From Chloroflexota bacterium (GTDB lineage: Bacteria > Chloroflexota > Limnocylindria > Limnocylindrales > CSP1-4), in the NCBI GenBank assembly GCA_013695255.1, contig JACDAV010000258.1, positions 1 through 34,155 on the forward strand: a stretch of 34,155 nt of DNA, given 5' to 3'. Each line of letters starts with the position of its first letter. Positions within the stretch are counted from its first letter, which is position 1. This document shows, in pieces, positions 15,050 to 23,419 of the stretch. Made by a program: the position numbers and the translations under genes. The notes under the pieces were generated by a model, which saw nothing but the letters and a program-made list of their open reading frames with translations, had not been told where the DNA came from and did not search any database.

Positions 15050-16381
15050 GTGGCCCAACCGAGCGGCGACGTCATCCTCGGAGCTGGATCCCGCCTCGAC
15101 CGGGTGGGCTGGAGCGCGCTCTCGTACGGGCCGTTCCGGTTCTTCCTGGCCGCAATGCTTGCCTCGACGAGCGCCAACTTCGTGTACTACGCGGCGCTCG
15201 GCTGGTACGTCCTCGAGGTCACCGGGTCCGCGGCCGCGGTCGGCTTCGCGTTCACGGCGTCCGGGCTGCCGATCCTGCTCCTGACGGCGCATGCCGGCGT
15301 CCTGACCGATCGGCTCGGGGCACGGGTCATGTTGCTCGGATCGCTCGTCGGCATGGCCCTCGCGACCGCCGCCCAGGCCGTCCTCGCCATGGGTGGCGCC
15401 CCGCCCTACGCGCTCGTGGTGGCGCTGGCCCTGGGCCTCGGGATCGCCATGACCGTCGGGGCGCCGGCGTCGGTGGCCATCGTGACCGAGCTCGTCGCAC
15501 CGCCGGCCGTCTCGAGCGCGACCGCGCTCAACTTCCTGCACATGAACGTGTCGCGGATCATCGGCGGGTTGGTCGGCGGGCTCATGCTCGCCACGACGAC
15601 GCCGGCCGTCGCGTTCGGTGCGGCCGCCGCCCTGTTCGTGCTGGCGATCGTGATCATGGCGCGGATGCGGACGCCGGGCGCGCGGCCCACCGCCGAACGG
15701 CCGCGGGCGGCACTCGTGGGCCCACTCCTGGAGGCGTTCCGGTACGCCATCCGCCACCCGACCCTGGGCGTGCTCATCGTCCTGTCCATCGCCCCCGGCG
15801 CGATCGGGCTCAGCTACATCTTCATGCTTCCCGTCGCGGCCGAGGAACTGGGGATCGGGGCCGCCGGGCTCGGCATCCTGATGGCCGCCAGCGGCGTCGG
15901 CGGGTTGATCGCCGGGCTGTCGCTCGAATCCATCCAGCGCCGGGTGGGCCACGGTCGAGCGCTGTTCGGCGGGCTCGTCGGTGCGGCGATCGGGCTGACG
16001 TCGTTCGGCCTCGCGCCCAGCGTGCCGCTCGCCATCGGTGCGTTGCTCATCGTCGGGGCGAGCTTCCTGACCTTCGCGGCGGCCACCGTGACGCTGACCC
16101 AGGCCCTCGCGCCGGCCCGGCTGCGTGGCCGCCTGGTGAGCCTGTTCGCGACGCTGTACTGGGGAATGATGCCGGTCGGCGCACTCCTCGTCGGGCTCGT
16201 CGCAGAGGCGACGACCGGGCGGACCGCGATTGCCCTGTGCGGTGCCGGGCTGGCCATTGCCGGCGCGACCGCGTTCTTCGCCCGGCCGCAGATCGCGACC
16301 CTGAGCGTGGGTCGCGACGGGCTGACCCTGAGTGGCGACTTGCGCGGCTCGGGCGCGGAGCCGCCGTCGCTCAGCGCCTGA
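15050..16381 (+). CDS. Major facilitator superfamily transporter (EntS/MFS_3-like)
   Basis: A 443-residue inner-membrane protein with about 12 hydrophobic segments in two halves of six, joined by a charged loop near residues 205-225 (RMRTPGARPTAERPRA). The motif-A-like loop GVLTDRLGAR lies near residues 82-91, between segments 2 and 3. The family mainly exports small molecules by proton antiport. It is the only transporter in the window, so it could export a pathway product or take up an organic acid; the sequence does not tell. The start GTG is preceded directly by a TACACT -10 box. Its end overlaps the enolase-superfamily gene on the other strand by 11 bases. Confidence 0.88.
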   Translation: MAQPSGDVILGAGSRLDRVGWSALSYGPFRFFLAAMLASTSANFVYYAALGWYVLEVTGSAAAVGFAFTASGLPILLLTAHAGVLTDRLGARVMLLGSLVGMALATAAQAVLAMGGAPPYALVVALALGLGIAMTVGAPASVAIVTELVAPPAVSSATALNFLHMNVSRIIGGLVGGLMLATTTPAVAFGAAAALFVLAIVIMARMRTPGARPTAERPRAALVGPLLEAFRYAIRHPTLGVLIVLSIAPGAIGLSYIFMLPVAAEELGIGAAGLGILMAASGVGGLIAGLSLESIQRRVGHGRALFGGLVGAAIGLTSFGLAPSVPLAIGALLIVGASFLTFAAATVTLTQALAPARLRGRLVSLFATLYWGMMPVGALLVGLVAEATTGRTAIALCGAGLAIAGATAFFARPQIATLSVGRDGLTLSGDLRGSGAEPPSLSA

Positions 16382-17603
16382 GCCCGGGGTACCCGAGGTC
16401 CGTGAGCGGCTTGCCGGGCACCGGGTTGAACTCTCCGCTGCCGGGAACGAACGGGCAGCGCTCCCGGAGCTCGATCGGCAGCCGGATGCCGAGCCCGGGC
16501 GTCTCGGGCGGCAGCACGCGGCCACCGCGCATGACGAACGAATCGCCGACGATCTCGGCCTGCAGCGGGCCGAAGGCGGGCGGGATCTCACAGATCGCGG
16601 TGTTCGACGCGGCGAAGGCGGCGTGAATGTTCTGCATCAGCGCCCCGCCGGCGCCCCACGAGTGGGTTGCGATCCGCCGACCCCGCGACTCGAACAGCGA
16701 CGCGATCCGCAGGAACTCGCCGAGGCCGCCGCAGAACGCCGCGTCCGGCTGGGCGATGTCGAAGGCGTCCGCCTCCGCGAAGACGCGCCACTCGGGAACG
16801 CCGGTCAGCGTCTCACCGCCCGCGATGGGCACGGACGTCGCACCGCGCAGCTCGCCGTAGCCCCACGGGTTGGTGTAGGGCAGCGGCTCCTCGAAGAGGA
16901 ACAGGTCGAACGGTTCGACCGCCCTGACCACGGCCAGCGCCGTCGGTACCTCCCAGCCCGGCACGGCCAGGTTGTCCTGGTGGCCGTCGAGGAGGACCGC
17001 GATGTCGGGACCGACATGCTGACGGACGAACGCGAGCTTCTCGGCCTCGAAGGCCGCCGCCGCGGCGGGTTCGGCGAAGGCGTGCTCCACGCCCTCGGGT
17101 GTGGAGGCGCCGGTGCCGATCTTGAACGCGCGGAACCCGAGTCCGAGGTAGAAGTCGATCTTGTCGGCGAGGCGCGGCGGCGGATAGACCGTGCCTCCGC
17201 CGGTGGCGTAGCCAAGGATGCTGTCGTGCCGTCGACCGCCGAGGAGCTCGTGCACGGGGACGCCCAGCTCGCGGCCGCGGAGGTCCCACAGGGCGGCCTC
17301 CAGCGCCGTGATGACGGCCAGCCCGAGACCGGCCCGGGCCCAGTAGCGCCCGGTGTGGAAGAGCCGGGCGGCCAGGGTCGGCACGTCGTCGACGGTCTGC
17401 TCGAGCAGGATCGGGCGGTAGAACTCGACGATCGGCGGGATCGCCTCGGGCACGAAGTAGCCGGCGTACGTCTCGCCGAGACCCGTGAGCTCGGTGTTGG
17501 TGAGGATCTCCACGAACGCGGCGCTCCGGCGCGTCCGTCCGAAGTGTGGATCGTTCGTGCTCGGCCCGGTCAGCAGGACGGTCCGGACGTCCGTGATTCG
17601 CAT
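16371..17603 (-). CDS. Enolase-superfamily (mandelate racemase-type) acid-sugar dehydratase, copy 4
   Basis: A 410-residue dehydratase-type protein, near paralogue of copy 1 (1712-2941). The two share the MR(V/I)T start, a YWARAGLGL or WWARVGLGL helix, ALWD(I/L), a KIGTG strand with Lys161, a Asp-x-His motif (LDGHQD), an EEPL segment, GGE, QPDA and the final His in THSWGAG. All acid-sugar dehydratase positions are filled. It diverges from the SDR gene, with which it probably forms one functional unit: dehydration followed by oxidation of the 2-keto-3-deoxy acid is the order used in the non-phosphorylating L-fuconate and L-rhamnonate routes (established families; the assignment here is inference). 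Confidence 0.88.
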   Translation of the reverse strand: MRITDVRTVLLTGPSTNDPHFGRTRRSAAFVEILTNTELTGLGETYAGYFVPEAIPPIVEFYRPILLEQTVDDVPTLAARLFHTGRYWARAGLGLAVITALEAALWDLRGRELGVPVHELLGGRRHDSILGYATGGGTVYPPPRLADKIDFYLGLGFRAFKIGTGASTPEGVEHAFAEPAAAAAFEAEKLAFVRQHVGPDIAVLLDGHQDNLAVPGWEVPTALAVVRAVEPFDLFLFEEPLPYTNPWGYGELRGATSVPIAGGETLTGVPEWRVFAEADAFDIAQPDAAFCGGLGEFLRIASLFESRGRRIATHSWGAGGALMQNIHAAFAASNTAICEIPPAFGPLQAEIVGDSFVMRGGRVLPPETPGLGIRLPIELRERCPFVPGSGEFNPVPGKPLTDLGYPGLRR

Positions 17604-17635
17604 GCGGCTCCGCTCCGTCCCAATCCGCCGCGGAC

Positions 17636-17641
17636 TACACT
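17636..17641 (+). promoter_or_regulatory. -10 box (TACACT) for the SDR gene
   Basis: TACACT lies 62 bases before the SDR start and would give a leader of about 55 bases. It faces a second TACACT on the opposite strand at 17675-17680, so the two transcripts would overlap at their 5' ends. Confidence 0.35.
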
Positions 17642-17674
17642 GCCACTTGCCAGGAGGCGACTTCGTACGCTGGG

Positions 17675-17680
17675 AGTGTA
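17675..17680 (-). promoter_or_regulatory. -10 box (TACACT, minus strand) for enolase copy 4
   Basis: The plus strand reads AGTGTA, giving TACACT on the minus strand 71 bases before the ATG at 17603. Together with 17636-17641 it forms a face-to-face promoter pair. Confidence 0.35.
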
Positions 17681-17703
17681 CAGAGGAGGAGACCGCCAGG
17701 AGG

Positions 17704-18462
17704 ATGGACCAGGCCACGACCGGCGACGGCCGGGTCGCCATCGTCACCGGCGCCGCGGGGACGATCGGCACCGCGATGTGCGAGCGCTTCGTGCGCGACG
17801 GGATTCGGGTCGTGGTCGCCGACGTGACCATCGAGCCCGCCCGGGCCCTGGCCCATCGCCTCGATCCGTCCGGCGGACGAGCCCTCGCGGTGGCCGTCGA
17901 CGTCACGGACTACGCGAGGGTGGAATCGATGGTCGACGGCGCCCTGGCATGGGCCGGCAGGATCGACATCCTGGTCAACAACGCCGGCATCTCGGAGGGC
18001 CACGTCCCGAGCTGGGAGATGCCGCTGGATGCCTGGCGGCGGACCATCGACGTCGATCTGACCGGCGTCTTCCACGGTTGCCGCGCGGTTCTGCCCTCGA
18101 TGCTCGAACGCGGCTGGGGCCGGATCGTCAACATCTCGTCGATCGCCGGCAAGGAGGGCAAGAACAATCCGGCGGCCTATGCCGCGGCAAAGGCGGGCGT
18201 CATCGGCCTGACGAAGTCCGTGGCCTTCGAGGTCGCGGCGCGGGGGATCCTGGTGAATGCGATCACGCCCGGCTCGATCTGGACGCCGGCCTGGGCGGCG
18301 CTCGGCGACGAGCGGCGAGAAGAGGTCCGGAGCCGGCACCCGATCGGGCGCTTCGGTCAGGCCGAGGAGGTCGCGGCGCTGGTGGCCTGGCTGTCGTCCG
18401 AGGAGTGCTCGTTTTCCACGGGCGCCGTCTTCGACATCTCGGGTGGGCGCGCCGGTCACTGA
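17704..18462 (+). CDS. Short-chain dehydrogenase/reductase (SDR)
   Basis: A 252-residue classical SDR that oxidises an alcohol with NAD(P). Motifs are TGAAGTIG (about 15-22), NNAG (about 90-93), the Ser146-Tyr159-Lys163 catalytic triad (SSIAGKEG then YAAAK) and PGSIWTPAW after the active site. AGGAGG abuts the ATG directly, and a second GAGGAGG lies 13 bases upstream. Asp at the end of the second strand (VVVADVT) suggests NAD preference. It is divergent from an acid-sugar dehydratase, matching the gene pairs in which an SDR oxidises a 2-keto-3-deoxy acid to a 2,4-diketo acid. A generic 3-oxoacyl or sugar dehydrogenase role is the alternative. Confidence 0.9.
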   Translation: MDQATTGDGRVAIVTGAAGTIGTAMCERFVRDGIRVVVADVTIEPARALAHRLDPSGGRALAVAVDVTDYARVESMVDGALAWAGRIDILVNNAGISEGHVPSWEMPLDAWRRTIDVDLTGVFHGCRAVLPSMLERGWGRIVNISSIAGKEGKNNPAAYAAAKAGVIGLTKSVAFEVAARGILVNAITPGSIWTPAWAALGDERREEVRSRHPIGRFGQAEEVAALVAWLSSEECSFSTGAVFDISGGRAGH

Positions 18463-18484
18463 GCCCGGTCAGGCGGTCGCGTGA

Positions 18485-18534
18485 AGCCGCAGCCCACGAA
18501 CCCGAAGCGGACGGTCACGTTGTGGGCTCCGGCT
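18485..18534. terminator. Hairpin between convergent SDR and LLM genes, possible bidirectional terminator
   Basis: Arms at 18485-18497 and 18522-18534 are 13 bases long with a single mismatch and flank a 24-base loop. The right arm covers the last codons of the LLM gene on the minus strand. No clear T-run follows on either side, so an intrinsic terminator is only a candidate. Confidence 0.35.
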
Positions 18535-19498
18535 GTCGGTCGAAGAAGTCGATCCCTGCCGTCCGGCAGTCCTCGATGAACTCGTACAGCCCCTCGTCCG
18601 TGTTGTGGAGGCCGGGAATGCCCGCCGTGATCCGGTCGAAGCCAAGCTCGCGCCAGGCGGCCAGCTCCTCCGCCCGGCTGCCGACGGCCGCAACCTTCTC
18701 GGGATCCTGGTATGCGAGCTCATGGGGCTCGGCGAAACGCTGGCCGCCGGTCACCCGCAGGTTCTTGTAGCGCATGATCTGGTTCGTGCCGCAGTTGAGC
18801 TCGATCGTCGCCGGATCCCGGCCGATCTCCGCGCAGCGCTCGTGGAACACCTCGAGGAGCTCCGGGACCTGGTCCGGGAAGACATTGAGGTTCAGCTCGT
18901 CGCAGTAGCGGGCGGCGAGGCGCAGCGTGTAGTTCCTGCCGTGGCCGCCGATGAGCAGCTTCACGCCGGGTGCGCGGGCAGCGCGCGGGCTGTTGGCGAG
19001 ATCCTCCACCCGGGCGTACGTTCCCTCGAACGAGAACCGCGGCTCGTCCCGGCGCGTGGCGCGCCAGATGATCTCGAAGTGCTCGGACAGCCATTCCATC
19101 CGGTCGCGCAGTCCTGGATAGGGATGGCCGTAGGCGAGCGCCTCGTTCTCCTTGAACCCGGCGCCGAGGCCGAGCGTGAGGCGTCCACCGCTGATGGCGT
19201 CCAGGGTGGAAGCGGCCTTCGCGGTCAGCGCCGGGTTGTGGAACGTGGAGTTCACGACGATGAGCCCGAGCCCGACGCGCGGGACGAGCGGCGCCAGCCC
19301 GGAGGAGAGCGCCCAGCAGTCGAAGGCGATCGATTCGCCCGGCCACTTGGAGAGGACGTGCTCGCCGGTCCAGATCGATCCGAACCCGAGGCGTTCCGCC
19401 GTCCGCGCGAGCTCCACGATCCGTGCCCAGGCGCGCCCGGGCTCCCAACCCTCGAACTCATTGAAGTAGCCCTGCGGGAGGACCAGCCCGACCTGCAT
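18515..19498 (-). CDS. LLM-class flavin/F420-dependent oxidoreductase, tandem copy 1
   Basis: A 327-residue luciferase-like TIM-barrel protein. Typical features are the start MQVGLVLPQGYF, IWTGEHVL (about 45-52), the NPALTAKAASTLDAISGGRLTLGLGAGF block cut across residues 90-117, and LLIGGHGRN near 185. ATG 19498 is chosen because it matches the family N-terminus; the open frame runs further upstream without family features. It begins 8 bases after the stop of tandem copy 2 with no obvious ribosome site, so coupling is likely. Both copies are exactly 327 residues and clearly paralogous. Such enzymes use F420 or FMN to oxidise alcohols or sugar phosphates, or for oxygenation; the substrate is unknown. 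Confidence 0.88.
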   Translation of the reverse strand: MQVGLVLPQGYFNEFEGWEPGRAWARIVELARTAERLGFGSIWTGEHVLSKWPGESIAFDCWALSSGLAPLVPRVGLGLIVVNSTFHNPALTAKAASTLDAISGGRLTLGLGAGFKENEALAYGHPYPGLRDRMEWLSEHFEIIWRATRRDEPRFSFEGTYARVEDLANSPRAARAPGVKLLIGGHGRNYTLRLAARYCDELNLNVFPDQVPELLEVFHERCAEIGRDPATIELNCGTNQIMRYKNLRVTGGQRFAEPHELAYQDPEKVAAVGSRAEELAAWRELGFDRITAGIPGLHNTDEGLYEFIEDCRTAGIDFFDRQPEPTT

Positions 19499-19506
19499 CG
19501 GAGGCG

Positions 19507-20490
19507 TCAGCCGATCGCCGCGGCCGGCGCGAGCTCGATGCCCGCCGTCCGCAGGTCGTCCAGCAGTTCGTAGAGGCCCTCGTCCGTGTTGGCCAGGCCG
19601 GGCGCCCCGCAGATGACCCGATCGATCCCCAGTTCGACCCACCGGGCCAGCTCCTCCGCGCGGGGCGGGAGCGCATCGAAGTCGTACGGCATGATCGCCG
19701 GCAGGTCCTCCTTGCGCATGAGCCGCTGACGGCCGATCGCCTTGAGGCCGGGGTATGGCCAGGCGGGGTTGGTCCCCGTGGCGATGCTGAGGGTGGAGGG
19801 GTCCCGGCCGATCTCGGCGCAACGATCGGCCAGAATGCTCATCGCCTCGGCCATGCTCTCGGAGGGCAGGTCGACGTTGATCTCGTCGCAGTACTTCGCT
19901 GCCAGGCGGAAGGTCACATTGCGACCATGGCCGCCGATCGCAATCCGGACGTGGTCGCCGCCACCCGTCCGTGGCGCGTTGACCACGTTCTCCACGCGCG
20001 CGCGCGATCCCTCGAACGTGAACGGGGGCTCGTCGCGGCGGGTCATCCGGCTGATGATCTCGAGATGCTCACCAAGGATGGCCAGTCGCTCCTTCATGTC
20101 CGGGAACGGCACGCCGAAGGCCCGCGCCTCGTTGTCCTTGAAGCCGCAGCCGAGACCAAGGATCAGCCGACCGCCGCTGATCGTGTCCAGGGTGGAGGCC
20201 ATCTTTGCGGTCATGGCGGGATTGCGGAACGTCGAGTTGATGACGCCGAACCCGATGTCGACCCGCGGCACGGCCGCCGCAACGGCGGTGTGGAGGGTGA
20301 CGCAGTCGAAGATCGGCGCTTCCGGGTCCCACTTCGCCAGCACGTGCTCGCCGGTCCACAGGGACTCGAAGCCGAGTCGCTCGCCCAGCCGCGCGACCGC
20401 GAGGATGCGTTCCCAGGCTGCGTTGGGCGCCCAGCCCTCGAATTCGTTGAAGTAGCCCTGGGGCAGGAGCAGGCCGATCTTGATCGCGAT
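19507..20490 (-). CDS. LLM-class flavin/F420-dependent oxidoreductase, tandem copy 2, apparent ATC start
   Basis: Paralogue of the neighbouring LLM protein, with GLLLPQGYFNEFEGW at the N-terminus, LWTGEHVLAKW, TISGGRLILGLGCGF and IAIGGHGRN. No ATG, GTG or TTG exists in frame before about residue 50, and a stop lies 45 bases upstream of the ATC. Homology with copy 1 puts the start at or next to the ATC at 20488-20490 (followed by GCG ATC AAG ATC). A GGAGGG sequence (20499-20504) sits 8 bases before it, ideal for a start. With ATC as start the protein is 327 residues, identical to copy 1. Either this is a rare ATC start or base 20488 has changed from c to g. First gene of a two-gene unit. Confidence 0.8.
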   Translation of the reverse strand: MAIKIGLLLPQGYFNEFEGWAPNAAWERILAVARLGERLGFESLWTGEHVLAKWDPEAPIFDCVTLHTAVAAAVPRVDIGFGVINSTFRNPAMTAKMASTLDTISGGRLILGLGCGFKDNEARAFGVPFPDMKERLAILGEHLEIISRMTRRDEPPFTFEGSRARVENVVNAPRTGGGDHVRIAIGGHGRNVTFRLAAKYCDEINVDLPSESMAEAMSILADRCAEIGRDPSTLSIATGTNPAWPYPGLKAIGRQRLMRKEDLPAIMPYDFDALPPRAEELARWVELGIDRVICGAPGLANTDEGLYELLDDLRTAGIELAPAAAIG

Positions 20491-20547
20491 GGGGACAGCC
20501 CTCCACCCCGAGCGTATTGCATCCCCACTTCATCATCAAGTCTTCAC

Positions 20548-20553
20548 TACACT
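20548..20553 (+). promoter_or_regulatory. -10 box (TACACT) for the D-aminoacylase gene
   Basis: TACACT lies 29 bases before the GTG at 20583, predicting a short leader. It is the same hexamer as at 15037 and 17636. No -35 consensus is visible at the proper spacing. Confidence 0.4.
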
Positions 20554-20582
20554 CTGAATGTGGGCCACGACCCAGAGCCGGC

Positions 20583-22220
20583 GTGACGGAGCTCCTCATC
20601 CGCGGCGCGTCGGTCATCGATGGCTCTGGCGGGCCGGCCCGCCGGGCGGATGTGGCGATCGAGGGCGGGCGCATCGCCCGCGTTCTGCCCGACGGCCACC
20701 TGGGCGACGCCGCGCGGGTCGTGGACGCCGGCGGTCTGGCGCTTGCGCCGGGCTTCATCGACATGCATTCGCACGCCGATTTCACGTTGCCGTCGTACCC
20801 GGATGCCATCAACTCGCTCGCGCAGGGCGTGACGACGGAGGTCGTCGGCAACTGCGGCTACTCGCCGGCGCCGCTCGCCCGTGACCGGCACCTGGCCGAC
20901 GATCAGCGGGCCGCCGGCCGCGGCCTCGGTCCGGATCTCGACTGGGAATGGCGGAGCTTCGGGGAGTACCTGGATCGCCTCCAGGCAGCGGAGCCGGCGG
21001 TGAACTGCATCCCGCTGGTGGGCCACGGCATGCTCCGGATGGCCGTGGTCGGGGCCGAGGATCGGGCCGCCAGCCCGTCCGAGCTCGACCGGATGCGCGC
21101 GGCTACTGCCCAGGCCCTGGCGGATGGGGCCTGGGGCATGAGCACGGGTCTCGTGTACCCACCGGGCTCCTACGCGGATACGGACGAGATCGTGGCCGTC
21201 GGCACCGCCCTCCGGCACGTCGACGGGCTCTACGCCAGCCACATCCGCAACGAGACCGACGGGCTGGCGGAGGCGCTTCGCGAGGCGATCGAGATCGGGC
21301 GGCGGCTCGGGGTCCGGGTCGAGGTGTCGCATCTCAAGGCGGCCGGCCGCGTCAACCACGGCCGGGGCCGGGAAGCGCTGGCCATCCTGGACGAGGCCCG
21401 CGCCTCGGGCGTGCGCGTGCACCAGGACGCGTACCCGTACTTGGCCGGCAGCACGCTTCTGACCCAGCTCGTCCCGCCCTGGGTCCACGACGGTGGCACG
21501 GACGCCCTCGTCGAGCGCCTCCGATCGCCGGCGATGCGCGACCGGATCGCGGCCGACGTTCGTGACGGCCTTCCCGGCTGGCCCAACTACGTCGCCGCCA
21601 GCGGCGGCTGGGAGGAGATCCGCATCGCGGCCGTCGCCGACCCGGCATTGGCGTCGCTGGAGGGCGTGTCGATCGCGCGGGCCGCGTCGGCGCGCGGCGT
21701 GGACCCGCTCAGCCTGGCGCTGGACACGATGGCGGCGGACCGCGGAGCGACGACGATGATCGTCTCGCTCATGGCCGACGACGATGTCGACGCCATCATC
21801 GGCCACCCGTCCACCTCGATCGGATCCGACCAGCTGGGGGTCACCGCGCGCGGCGCCCGTGTCCACCCGCGCTCGTACGGCACCTTCGTGCGCGTCCTGG
21901 CGCGCTGCGTTCGGGAGCGAGGACTCCTGGACCTCCCCACGGCGATCCACCGCATGACGGGGATGCCGGCGGCGACCCTCGGCCTGACGGACCGCGGCCG
22001 CATCGAGGCCGGGGCCGTTGCCGACCTGGTGCTGTTCGATCCGGCGACCGTCGCGGACGCGGCGACGTACGACGATCCCACCGCGGCCGCGGTCGGCGTC
22101 GAGGGGGTCCTGCTGGCAGGCGTCTTCGCGGTCGAGGGCGGTCAGCCGGTCCGGCCAGCACTGGGGCGCGTCCTGCGCCCGGACGTCAGTGGACGCCGCC
22201 CGCCGCTTCGATCGGGATGA
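20583..22220 (+). CDS. N-acyl-D-amino-acid deacylase (D-aminoacylase) family amidohydrolase
   Basis: A 545-residue zinc amidohydrolase that would remove the acyl group from N-acyl-D-amino acids. Metal and catalytic positions are His62 and His64 in MHSHAD, Cys91 in NCGYSP (the metal-bridging Cys of D-aminoacylases), His220 in ASHIRNE, His250 in VSHLK and Asp416 in GSDQLG. The GTG at 20583 starts VTELLIRGA, the usual N-terminus of the family; the open frame extends upstream to an ATG at 20517 that precedes the -10 box. No signal peptide is seen. Its end overlaps the D-threonine-aldolase-type gene on the other strand by 35 bases. A related enamidase or dihydropyrimidinase-like activity is less likely because of the Cys. 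Confidence 0.88.
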   Translation: MTELLIRGASVIDGSGGPARRADVAIEGGRIARVLPDGHLGDAARVVDAGGLALAPGFIDMHSHADFTLPSYPDAINSLAQGVTTEVVGNCGYSPAPLARDRHLADDQRAAGRGLGPDLDWEWRSFGEYLDRLQAAEPAVNCIPLVGHGMLRMAVVGAEDRAASPSELDRMRAATAQALADGAWGMSTGLVYPPGSYADTDEIVAVGTALRHVDGLYASHIRNETDGLAEALREAIEIGRRLGVRVEVSHLKAAGRVNHGRGREALAILDEARASGVRVHQDAYPYLAGSTLLTQLVPPWVHDGGTDALVERLRSPAMRDRIAADVRDGLPGWPNYVAASGGWEEIRIAAVADPALASLEGVSIARAASARGVDPLSLALDTMAADRGATTMIVSLMADDDVDAIIGHPSTSIGSDQLGVTARGARVHPRSYGTFVRVLARCVRERGLLDLPTAIHRMTGMPAATLGLTDRGRIEAGAVADLVLFDPATVADAATYDDPTAAAVGVEGVLLAGVFAVEGGQPVRPALGRVLRPDVSGRRPPLRSG

Positions 22221-23349
22221 CCTCGCGCACCACGTCCCCCCGCAGGCCGTAGAAGCGCCGGGCCAGGTTCGAAACGGAGCAGACGTGGTTCGGGACGATC
22301 CGTACCCGATCGCCGATGGCGAGCGAGGATTCCTCCGGGATGCGAAGGATCCCGTGCTCCTCGGACAGCCGGACGAGCGATCCCAGGCCACCCACGACGG
22401 TTCCGTAGTCGGCCAGCATGTCGCTCGAATGGGCGCCCCTGTCCAGCCCGAGCGTCTTGGAGCCCGCGTCCAGGACCGCCCGATCGGGCGCCGGCCGGCT
22501 GATCACGGTCGTCGCGATCGACAGGGCGCACTGCTCGGCTGCGGCGGTGCCGAGCGCCACCTGGAGGGCGTCGTAGAACACGTAGGTGCCGGGCCGGATC
22601 TCCGTGATGCCGGACGCTCCGTCGAGGAACCGGGCGGTCGGGGTGGAGCCGGCACTGACGGTATCGACGGGAATGCCGATCGCCCGGGTCGCCATGGCCG
22701 CCTCCACGACGGCATTGGCCTCGATCACCGCGATGGCCGCGACGGCCTCGGCGCTGCCTGCGGCGTACGACTGGCCGGCGTGCGTGAACATCCCGGTCAG
22801 GCGGAGGGACGGGTGAGCGGCAACCGTTCGAGCGAGCGCCGCGGCATCGGCCGGCAGCACGCCGCAGCGCTGGAGGCCGCTGTCAATCTCGATCCACACA
22901 TCGATCACCTGGGCCGTCGACGCCGCGGCGGCGGCCAGGCGGGCGGCCCCTTCGGCGCTGTCGACGGCGACGGTCAGCGGCACGCGGCTCGCGAGACGGA
23001 TGGCGCGCTGCAGCTTGGGAGCGGCGACGAGCTCGCTGGCGAGCACGATCGGCGCCTCGACTCCGCCGTCCACCAGTGCCTCCGCCTCGTCGAGCTTGGC
23101 GACCGTGATCCCGACGGCGCCCGCGGCCAGCTGGCGACGCGCGATGGCGATCGACTTGTGGGTCTTGAAATGGGGCCGCAGGGCAACGCCGTGCCGCCGC
23201 GCATGGTCCGCCATCCAGCCGATGTTGCCGTCGAGGCGGTCGAGGTCCACGAGCAGCGCCGGGGTGTCGAGCGCCCTCCAATCGAGCCCGGCGCCGTCTC
23301 GCTGCGCGGCGGTCAGCGAGCGCATCCGCTGCAGTGTGGCTTCTCGCAT
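22186..23349 (-). CDS. D-threonine aldolase / D-serine dehydratase-like PLP enzyme
   Basis: A 387-residue fold-type III (alanine-racemase-like) PLP protein acting on D-beta-hydroxy amino acids. It carries the family motif PHFKTHK with Lys62 as Schiff-base lysine, TVDTVSAGSTPT-like phosphate loop near 245, and the metal motif HxC (His355, Cys357 in NHVCS) of D-threonine aldolases and D-serine dehydratases. ATG 23349 is chosen over an upstream in-frame start because TACAAT, a good -10 box, ends 6 bases before it. It is convergent with the D-aminoacylase, which could supply free D-amino acids. Whether it performs aldol cleavage or dehydration cannot be settled from motifs. Confidence 0.88.
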   Translation of the reverse strand: MREATLQRMRSLTAAQRDGAGLDWRALDTPALLVDLDRLDGNIGWMADHARRHGVALRPHFKTHKSIAIARRQLAAGAVGITVAKLDEAEALVDGGVEAPIVLASELVAAPKLQRAIRLASRVPLTVAVDSAEGAARLAAAAASTAQVIDVWIEIDSGLQRCGVLPADAAALARTVAAHPSLRLTGMFTHAGQSYAAGSAEAVAAIAVIEANAVVEAAMATRAIGIPVDTVSAGSTPTARFLDGASGITEIRPGTYVFYDALQVALGTAAAEQCALSIATTVISRPAPDRAVLDAGSKTLGLDRGAHSSDMLADYGTVVGGLGSLVRLSEEHGILRIPEESSLAIGDRVRIVPNHVCSVSNLARRFYGLRGDVVREVIPIEAAGGVH

Positions 23350-23355
23350 GGCTGG

Positions 23356-23361
23356 ATTGTA
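23356..23361 (-). promoter_or_regulatory. -10 box (TACAAT) for the D-threonine-aldolase-type gene
   Basis: TACAAT on the minus strand ends 6 bases before the ATG at 23349, predicting a leaderless mRNA. A TTGACA occurs only 9 bases upstream, too close to act as its -35 box. Confidence 0.5.
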
Positions 23362-23419
23362 AAGCCAGGCTGTCAAGAACCCGGCTGGCCCCGCCGCTAC
23401 CTCGCGGTGTCGGGGGCGG

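Noticed and set aside
14876..16591. A 571-residue minus-strand frame across the MFS gene
   Set aside because: The composition is Arg/Gly/Gln/His-rich with no hydrophobic core, and the plus strand encodes a clear transporter.
23356..23377. TTGACA upstream of TACAAT on the minus strand as a full promoter
   Set aside because: The spacer is only 9 bases, too short for a sigma70 -35/-10 pair; only the TACAAT box was kept.
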